Part shown: positions 56,981 to 64,000 of the stretch, in pieces
How positions within the stretch are numbered: the first letter of the stretch is position 1
Layout: each line of letters begins with the position of its first letter
Source of the DNA: Lepus europaeus
Lineage: Eukaryota; Chordata; Mammalia; Lagomorpha; Leporidae
Direction of reading: 5' to 3'
Assembly: GCF_033115175.1 (NCBI RefSeq)
Contig: NC_084850.1
Span: 107,119,939-107,183,938, forward strand
DNA: 64,000 nucleotides
Notes under the pieces: generated by a model
The model's input: only the letters and a program-made list of their open reading frames with translations
The model's database searches: none
Told to the model about the DNA's origin: nothing
Translations under genes and position numbers: made by a program

Positions 56981-57827
56981 ACCTAAAGACTCCCCTAGGT
57001 CTCTCCTAAGCCTCTGGGAACCCCTAAGTCTCAGAAGTAAGTTATTGGCTCCAATCTCAAGAGAATTCATAAACATTGCACCTAAAGCAATACTTTTGGG
57101 CCAATAGTTTACTCTTACTCTGCACTGGGCTCACCTAGGAAGCTTTCAAGTAAGACAAGAATTCTCCGTTTCCACTCCTCAGGATTTCTGATTTAACTAG
57201 TTGTATTAAGGCCTAGGCAAGCTGTTTTATAAAAGCTCCCCAAAATGACTCTTGTGTATAGCCCAGGGTAAGAACTACTGTGTATAGACAGAGAAAGAGA
57301 GGAAATGCAAAAACTGCCAACATTCAATTATTGATGAATGAGAGGAACACTGCATCTTCAGAACCTTCCAGATGCTCTCAAAACCTCAGGCATATATTAT
57401 ATATGTATCTATAACCAAAGCCAAAATTCTTCTCTTCTTCCCTCTCTTGACTCCACCAGCATTTCCACCAGCACCTCCCTGGGGTGGTCTAGATCCTTCT
57501 CAGCTCCTTACCATCACCCCCCACATCCACACACTTCTCTGCCTAAGTTGGCCTTAGGCATCTGTCTGCCTTACCCTGTCAGGATGAGTAATGGGACAAC
57601 AATTTTGATGCCCTTAAAATCCTCCCTTGACTTGAATTCTAATGTCATCTAGCTTTATCCCATGCAATTGTGTCTAAATTATGCAGAGAAGCAAACATTT
57701 ATAACAATGAGTGTTAAATGAACAATCCATTTTCTGTACTGCTATTTTGTTTTTCTGCACAACCTTACTTAATTCCTCATATGCTGAAATCAACTGATTT
57801 CTAAAATATAATCTGAGTATGAACCTA
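56981..57827. other. unassigned sequence
   Basis: 'agaattctccgtttcc' and 'tttctgatttaactag' near 57160..57200 suggest a decayed MER5-like element. A plus frame of 104 codons (57338..57652) has no known motif. Confidence 0.4.
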
Positions 57828-57957
57828 CAAGTGGTCTTCAAAACGTTCATGGAAAATGTATGCAATGGAAAACCAATGCGTGGATTTCAATTTTTTTGCA
57901 CCAAGACAAACCTATCTTGTTAAGTTCATTTTCCACAAACTTTTTGCAGGCACCTTG
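57828..57957. mobile_element. Mariner-like MITE, 130 bp
   Basis: TA at 57826..57827, then 'caagtggtcttcaaaacg'. Centre 'gcgtggatttcaatttt' and 'gcaccaagacaaac', right end 'aactttttgcaggcacc'. The right TA is mutated. Confidence 0.75.
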
Positions 57958-58900
57958 GGGTTATATACTTGTCAGTCACTCCTAGCTTTTATTGTTTTAC
58001 TCTTTAATTTTATTTCCCTCTCACTTCACTTTACACTGTGATTTCCACAGTTAAAATCCAAAAGAGTGATGCAGAGTAAATTAAATTTTTATAAATGTTG
58101 AACTGACCCAGCTGTGAAATAATCAGGCAAAGAATAATTTACAATTCCACATTACTGGGGATGTATTTCCCAGAGGTTTGGTTTTGTTTTGTTTTCTTCC
58201 TCACTCTCATGAAACTTCAAACCCCTAGCCAGGTGACTTTTAAATGGTCAATCTAAACCTACTGTAAATATGTTTATGTTTAATATTAGTGGACCCTACC
58301 TTTGTGCAGTGAGCAAATAAAGGCCTTCAGAGAATGCAATGAAACTACAGCAAACATCAATCAAAGCCCTCTGAATAGTAGAATGCCTTTAATACATTTT
58401 CCCTCTTGAGGATATAAAGTATAATACTCTAGAATGCTGAGAATTTAGCCATGCATATTCTGTGTCCTGGGGATTGTAGAATGTAGGTTGCACCTTGCAT
58501 TACTCAGCTCATGAGTACAAAGAAATTAGCCAAGTATGGTTTGATGGAAAGGAGGAACCAGATACAGAAAATTCTTTTTGCTTAGACTTCTCTGATTCTC
58601 TGTTTAGGATCAACCACAATGGGTTTTGGCGGGGACTCCTTTCTTTTTTAGACCTTCCTCCTGATCACAGTCACTCAGGCACATAAACACACATCATCCT
58701 CGAATTCGCAAGCTGGTCTCTTGCTGCAGTCTGCCTGATCAAGTTGACAACACCTATGAAAACTTTCATTCAAACCATTCAACCAAGTAGCTGCCATTGG
58801 TCACCTATTAAGAACAATGTAGTGGGTTATGTACAAAATATGGGAAGCAAAAATAGTCCTCAGGCCCTTTATGTCACTAGTGGTAGTGCAAAGATTTGAG
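57958..58900. other. unassigned sequence, no gene seen
   Basis: AT-rich, about 0.9 kb. Frames under 65 codons. Confidence 0.5.
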
Positions 58901-59066
58901 ATCACATACCATACATATCATATATGTATCGTATTCCCATCTTACAAATGACTTTCTTGGAAGTCTTTGTTTTACTCCTTAATTTTGTTTCTTAGAAACA
59001 AGACTTCCAAGAAAGTCATTTGTAAGATGGGAATACGATACATATATGATATGTATGGTATGTGAT
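58901..59066. repeat. 67-bp perfect inverted repeat with 32-bp spacer
   Basis: Left arm 58901..58967 and right arm 59000..59066 are exact reverse complements over all 67 positions (checked base by base). The spacer is 58968..58999. The arms contain MIR-derived sequence (attcccatcttacaaatg, 58933..58950; inverted at 59017..59034), and the same 18 bp recurs in direct orientation in the true MIR at 59138..59155. A TA-rich tract (59061..59130) follows. As RNA it would form a long perfect hairpin; as DNA it is cruciform-prone. Confidence 0.97.
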
Positions 59067-59130
59067 ATATATCACATATATATCACATATATGAGATGTG
59101 ATATATACATACCACACATATGGTGCATAT

Positions 59131-59265
59131 GATACATATTCCCATCTTACAAATGGGGAAGTAGAGGTCCAGAAAGCTTACCTCACTGGTCCAAGGTCAC
59201 ACACAGCTAGTAAGTGGTAGACTAAAGAAGAGCTCAAGTCTGTCTGACTCCAAATATCTTCTGAT
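59131..59265 (-). repeat. MIR SINE
   Basis: Inverted MIR: 'cccatcttacaaatgggg', 'aggtcacacacagctag', 'gtgg tagac'-like end. Its left part is the source of the palindrome just upstream. Confidence 0.85.
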
Positions 59266-59555
59266 ATTCCCACATAAACTCTTCCCCTTGTGACTACATA
59301 GAGGCAAAGACATGTAGACAGTTTTCCCAGATATTTAAGTAGGGTCCCAAGTTCAAAGGGCTTTAAATTCCAGTTAACATTTACATTTCATTGAGAAAAT
59401 AGCAAAAGTCTGAGAAGTATGCCTTTGTAGATCTTGGAGTAGAATAGTGTGTTTAAATATTTTGTGGAGCTCAATCTAGCAGTGGCCTGCAGAATGAATT
59501 AGAAAGAGGGAAATGAGTGTGAACAGACCATTCAACAGGCAATGATACAAAAGTA
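59266..59555. other. unassigned sequence
   Basis: Nothing recognised. Confidence 0.45.
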
Positions 59556-59745
59556 AGGAGCTAGCCTTTGGAGTTGATTTGATTGAGGTCTCAATCCAAG
59601 CTGTGTGATCTTGGGCACATCACTTAACTTCTCTGAGCCTCATTTTCTTCATCCTGTACAAAAGGGGAAAAGAAGTTTCTACCTCACACAGCTATTGAGA
59701 GGATCACATGAGAAAATGTGCTTAACATATATTAAGTGCCACTCT
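59556..59745 (+). repeat. MIR SINE
   Basis: Sense MIR: 'agctgtgtgatcttggg', 'cacttaacttctctgagc', 'ctcattttcttcatcc', 'cacctcacacagctattg'-like run and 'gcttaacatatattaag'. Confidence 0.85.
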
Positions 59746-60264
59746 CTTGCCAGATGTGGTGGTATGTTGAAAGAAAGGGGTGGGAAGGAGAATGGAATGG
59801 AAGGAACCAGATCAGCTGTGAAGGAGAAATCATGTATATTTAACAATTTGATAAATGATTGATGAAGTTGAGAGACAAGAACAGAGCAGGACTCAGCTCT
59901 GTGCCTTAGTGAGTCCCCCCTCAGTGACACATCCTAGTAACCAATACCATAACACTAATGAGAACGAGATTGGTCACCTGCATAGCACCTTTGACTTTCC
60001 AAGAGCCCCTTCATACTTCTTATTTTGTTTCACTGTAATATTATGATCCATACCAGCTTAATAAGATAATCATTTCTGGGAACAGTCTAATAAACATTTG
60101 CACATTAATAAGTGGGCTGATGTGATCTCTGTCTAATATTCCCTGTATTAGTCACTGCCTTCAATCAAGGCATAAACATTATGATTGTCCTTTCGGAATC
60201 TCCAATCCCCTGACCTATCCCATAAAATGGACAGCCCAATTATGTGTCCACACACAACCTAGTG
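59746..60264. other. unassigned sequence
   Basis: Includes a piece with 'gagattggtcacctgcat' and 'agcacctttgactttcc', possibly an old low-copy repeat. No exon. Confidence 0.4.
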
Positions 60265-60690
60265 ATATTCCCACAACTATGCATATACATCATAGGGCTG
60301 TCCATTGTGGTAGGGTTTGTAATAGAAGAAAAAAAATGGAAAGAGCATACATAAGTAACCATCAAAAAGGAAAAGATTAAATTAATTATGGTATCTCCAT
60401 GCCTGGAATACTATGTCACTGTTAAAAATAACAAAACATGTAAAGATTTCTGCTATGGAGTAATCTCCAAGGAGGATAAAGATAAGGTACTTAACAACAC
60501 GATCCTTGTCATATTTTTCAAAGAAGAAATTGGGATAAATATATAAATATCAGCATCAAAAATTCTTACAAAGATTCTGAAAGTGAATAACAGGTTGATT
60601 TCTGAGGAATGGGATAGGAATTAGAGGGAAAAAGAGTCTATACAGCAGATTTCACTTTTTAAAAACCTACTCCACTGAAAACACTTACTT
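60265..60690 (+). mobile_element. Very old L1 3' end, tentative
   Basis: Weak sense matches to L1: 'cacaactatgcatatac', 'cctggaatactatgtcac', 'aaagatttctgctatgg', 'atttctgaggaatggg'. High divergence. Confidence 0.45.
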
Positions 60691-61069
60691 GTGAGTGTAT
60701 TAGTTTTATGTTAAGAAAGGAAAGCAGTTCTGAAAAATTCCCATGATTTTGTGAAGTCCTGCAGGCTGAAAACACTCCATCAAATTCAACAGCTTCAATT
60801 AAAGAGACAGATGCGCCTCTTGCCCAAGTCGATGCTTGTGTTTCTGTTCTTTATGCTATTAGGTATTTGTTTTCCTCCAGAGGAACTTTATTTGATTTCA
60901 AATTAGAGATAAGTGAGCTATATTCACAGGGCTTTGTATTGATACAAAGTGAGGGAATTGAACCTCCTATTGGCAAAGGCAGCTTCATTGATAGGTGCCC
61001 TGAGCAGATGGTTTTAAGATGTCTGAGTAGTAGTATGGACAGTAACAATATTAATGCAAGAAAGTCAGC
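60691..61069. other. unassigned sequence
   Basis: No repeat recognised. The plus frame 60867..61274 (135 codons) runs into a MIR and has no known motif. Confidence 0.45.
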
Positions 61070-61245
61070 TAATCTTTGGGTGTGCTTAGTATGTACCCAG
61101 CAGGGTTCTAGATGTTTTGCTTGCCCAATATGTACTCAGCAGAGTTGTCTAGTTGTCTATGTTTTGCATGCATTATCTCATGTACTCCTCCAACACCCTT
61201 GCAAGGCAGGTATTATTAATGCTGCTTTAGTGATAAAGCCAACTA
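61070..61245 (-). repeat. MIR SINE
   Basis: Inverted MIR: 'gcattatctcatgtactcc', 'caacacccttgcaaggcag', 'gtattattaatgctgc'. Confidence 0.7.
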
Positions 61246-61458
61246 TTACCTTCCTAGCTAAAGAATTCCTTTGAATAATGCTTTCAAATGTTTTAACTTG
61301 CAGTTGCTAAACCTATATTTAGAAATTATGCTTAATTCTCGCCTCAGCTTTGAGGAACTTGGCACTTCCCCAATGCCCAAGCCCTATGACATGCCAACAT
61401 GTCCAGGAGCTCCTCCTTTCCAGAAACCCACTTGAAGGGGCCCTGGAAGTACAGAAGA

Positions 61459-61590
61459 CAATTGGGTAGATTACTGAACCCCTTTCTGGCCTCAAATCCT
61501 TCATCTCTAAAGTGGGAGTAGGAATACTCTCCTAACCAACGTCAGAGATTGTTTACAAGATTAAATAAGGTAATTATGCCAAGATCCCAA
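61459..61590 (+). repeat. MIR SINE
   Basis: Sense MIR: 'attactgaacccctttc', 'ccttcatctctaaagtggg', 'ttacaagattaaataagg'. Confidence 0.65.
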
Positions 61591-61639
61591 GTACAATGGT
61601 GAAACAAGAGAGGTATTTGGCTTTTCTTCACACAATAAG

Positions 61640-62110
61640 ATTTATGGTTGACAATAATAAACTCTGCAACGCATTCACTTCCGAGGATCAAAGACTTTTA
61701 GTGCTAGAAAGATCCTCGAAACTAGATATTCTTGACTTTATAGTCATGAACTCTCCGGTGAAAAGAGCCAAAGTAACATATCCGACACCACACAGCAGAG
61801 TCAGCCCTCAAAGAAAAGTCTTCGGAGTCCAAATCTCGGACAGCCTGCACTTCCTTAGCTGTTTCCCCTGCTGTCCTCCTTGCTGCCATCTCAGCGCCTT
61901 CTGTGCCATGCGCTGTTTGAACACCCAGATCCCTGGAAGTCAGAAATGCTTCTCTGGCCCTCGGTTTCTTCAGCTGTAGGATGAGGTGAGTGAGAAAGAC
62001 CTTCTGGGCCCTACGATTGTATGTCCCACAGCTAGTTAGTTCATAGCCGAGTTGGGACTGGAAGCCAGGTCTAGCCCCCAAGGCTCTTTCCACCATCCCC
62101 AGTAGTCGTT
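61640..62110. other. CpG-enriched segment with MIR-like pieces
   Basis: Twelve CpGs lie between 61670 and 62048, several times the window average outside young SINEs. The sequence partly follows an old MIR-type SINE ('cttttagtgctagaaag', 'acaccacacagcagagtc', later 'cccacagctagttag'). Overlapping frames of 127 (plus) and 124 (minus) codons are present, without known motifs. It is too short and too GC-poor to be a CpG island. Confidence 0.45.
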
Positions 62111-62375
62111 GCTTCCTGAATAGAGTGAGTTGTGTTCACAAGGTAAAGAGGCAGGGAAAATCTCCATGATGATTGAAAATTGCCCTTTGGGGAGTTACCT
62201 CAGCATCAACAGGGCCAAAACCTGTGAAATACCACTAGTACAGATTCACCCCTTTCAGTTAACGTTTGGGGTCTCAAGTCTCTTTTAACATGCAACTATG
62301 CCTAAAAATGATACTAACAGTGGCCACTTTGAGCATGAACTAATGAGCCCAGAAACCTGGGAAATCAATATTGGC

Positions 62376-62600
62376 TTGGGAGTTTCACCTGTGCTTAGAT
62401 CCCATCCCTACCAGTTTCCATTTATGCGAATTTGGGAAAGATACTGACCCACTCCAAGCCTCAGTTTTCACACCTAGGTAATGGGCATGATAATATCTCA
62501 GCAGGGTGGAGTGATAAAAGTTAAAAGGTGAAGTGTGTGTGGTATGTCTGACTAATTAGCACTCAGTAAGTGGTGTTGTTCTTACTGTAATTATTGATGT
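62376..62600 (+). repeat. MIR SINE
   Basis: Sense MIR: 'cgaatttgggaaagatac', 'ccaagcctcagttttc', 'ctaggtaatgggcatg', 'tagcactcagtaagtgg' and 'cttactgtaattatt'. Confidence 0.75.
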
Positions 62601-62613
62601 TACATTTTAAGTT

Positions 62614-63130
62614 GTTTTCTTTTTTTAATTTTTATTTAATGAATGAATTTTTACATAGATACAACTTTAGGGATATAGTGGTTCTTTCTCCCATACCCCC
62701 CCCCCAGCTCCCATCCCACCTCCCATTCCCTCTCCCATATCCTTCTTCATTATGGTTCATTTTTAGTATGACTTTATATACAGAGGACCAACTCCATGCT
62801 AATCATAGACTTCAACAATTTGCACCCACGCCCACACACAACATATAGAGTACAGTTTGGAGAGAGAATTTGCAGTTAATTCTCATATTACAATTCAGTA
62901 GGGACAGAGGTCCTATATGGGGAGCAAGTGCACAGTGACGACTGTTGTTCCTTTAACAATTAACACTTTTTTATGACTTCAGTGATCATCCAAGGCTCTT
63001 GCCATAGGCTGCCAAGGCTATGGAAGCTTTTTGTGACTATAGACCCCATCGGTATTTGGACACGGCCATAAGCAAAGTGGATGTTCTCTTCTCCCTTCAG
63101 AGAAGAGTGCCTCCTTCAAGTCACTTTCTA
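62614..63130 (-). mobile_element. Lagomorph L1 3' UTR, 5'-truncated
   Basis: Inverted L1 end: 'ttttaatttttatttaatg', a poly(C) block at 62695..62706 and C-rich units, 'agaggaccaactccatgc', 'gggagcaagtgcacagtg'-type stretch and 'ccaaggctatggaagc'. The same blocks occur in sense in the copy at 2319..3225, but with more divergence here, so this is an older subfamily. Confidence 0.8.
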
Positions 63131-63288
63131 AAAGGATGATGGGGTACAGGAAAGACCCTGAGGAATTGGGTTTAGTGGGTAGGGGGAGGGAGGGAGGAAG
63201 AGGATCAAGAATATTAAAGCATACTAAAATATCAGGCATGGAAAAGGACACAAGATTCTGTTAAAGGGTAATTATTTAAAGAGGCTAT

Positions 63289-63619
63289 AAGGGCAGCCAT
63301 TGAGGTGCAGCAGGTCAAAATGCACTTGGGATGCCCAAATCCTATATCAGAGTGCCTGGAATTGAGTTCCACTTCTACCTTCTAATCCAGCTCACTGCTA
63401 ATGCACCTGGGAAGGCAGCAGAAGATGGCCCAAGTCCTTGGACCCCTGCCACCCCCGTGGAAGACCAGGATGGAGTTCCTGGCTGCTGACTTCTGTCCTG
63501 CCCAGCACTGGCTGTTCCATCTGTTAGGGAGAACAGCAGATGGAAGATCAGTCTTTTCTCTCTTTCCCTCCCTCTATCTCTGTCACTCTGACTTTCAAAT
63601 AAGTAAATAATTTTTAACA
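63289..63619 (+). mobile_element. C-type SINE
   Basis: From 'gggcagccattgaggtg' through 'cactgctaatgcacctgg', 'ggcccaagtccttgg' and 'ctctgtcactctgac' to 'caaataagtaaataa' and a short T/A tail. Confidence 0.92.
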
Positions 63620-64000
63620 GGGGATACAAATATAACTCTGTTACAGAAACAAAATGAACACATGTAAAATATTTTCTTGAATTCATTAATTAATGAGGGA
63701 ACCAATAAGATGTTGCAATCTATTTAAAGAACCACACGTACATAGGCAGATAAAGACAGCTAAGATGCAAAATGAAAAATCAATTGCATTCCATCAGACA
63801 CACTAACTTGCATTTCTGCAGGAAAAATAATTTGTATTACTGTCAGTTTCCAACAACTTAGTATGTAAAAGCTCAGAAACAAGGAATGGTGCAGATAACT
63901 ATGAAAGGTATGCTAACACTAAGCATTATGTAGTTTTTTTTTTTTTCTGTTATGAAGACAAATCCTACATAGTGTTCTGGGCCCATATTTTTTCATTGCG
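63620..64000. other. unassigned sequence at window edge
   Basis: AT-rich, with a T run near 63934. No repeat or exon recognised. Confidence 0.45.

Noticed and set aside
61596-62096. 127- and 124-codon frames on opposite strands
   Set aside because: They overlap MIR-like sequence, show no motif and lack splice or start context. Kept only as a CpG observation.

Overview
This window looks like nuclear DNA from a lagomorph, most likely the European rabbit (Oryctolagus cuniculus) or a close relative. The main evidence is 37 segments of the rabbit C-type SINE. These are tRNA-derived, about 300-340 bp, and start GGGGCYGGYRCYGTGGC. A second marker is a 3' UTR of the young rabbit L1 family at 2319..3225. 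Base composition is about 40% GC with few CpGs, as expected for mammalian intergenic or deep intronic DNA. Family names are recalled from memory, not from a database search.

I found no protein-coding exon, rRNA, tRNA gene, CRISPR array or bacterial feature. The longest open frames (about 100-170 codons) almost all lie inside SINEs, LTRs or L1 3' UTRs, often on both strands at once, and are chance products. Only a few lie in unassigned DNA, and none resembles a known protein.

Layout. 1..2318: mostly unassigned. 2319..6290: young L1 3' UTR, then a long old L1 3' end on the minus strand, split by two SINEs and a mariner-like MITE. 6291..10081: mostly unassigned, with one SINE and an old LTR. 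10082..11910: L1 3' end, four SINE pieces and a MIR. 12558..15507: simple repeat, two LTRs and a SINE. 15508..18830: mostly unassigned. 18832..26785: L1s, SINEs, LTRs, MITEs, a split MIR and a small mRNA retrocopy. 27826..39906: a SINE-dense stretch with nested LTRs, an L2 and a pure GAAA array. 40250..47425: L2, MER5A, MaLR LTRs, a Tigger-like MER2 and a long old L1, many of them split by later insertions. 48036..51345: MITEs, L1, SINEs and an AT-rich palindrome. 52050..64000: MIR, L2, LTR and L1 fragments, simple repeats and a long perfect inverted repeat.

The elements work together only as layers of insertion. MIR, L2, MER5A and MER2 are oldest; L1M and MaLR/ERVL LTRs follow; C-SINEs and rabbit L1 are youngest. 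Several target-site duplications can be read directly and fix the order. The items most worth a second look are the 67-bp perfect inverted repeat at 58901..59066, the retrocopy of an mRNA 3' end at 25408..25531, the AT-rich palindrome at 50866..50969, and a family of seven mariner-like MITEs. I see no sign of a previously undescribed gene system.
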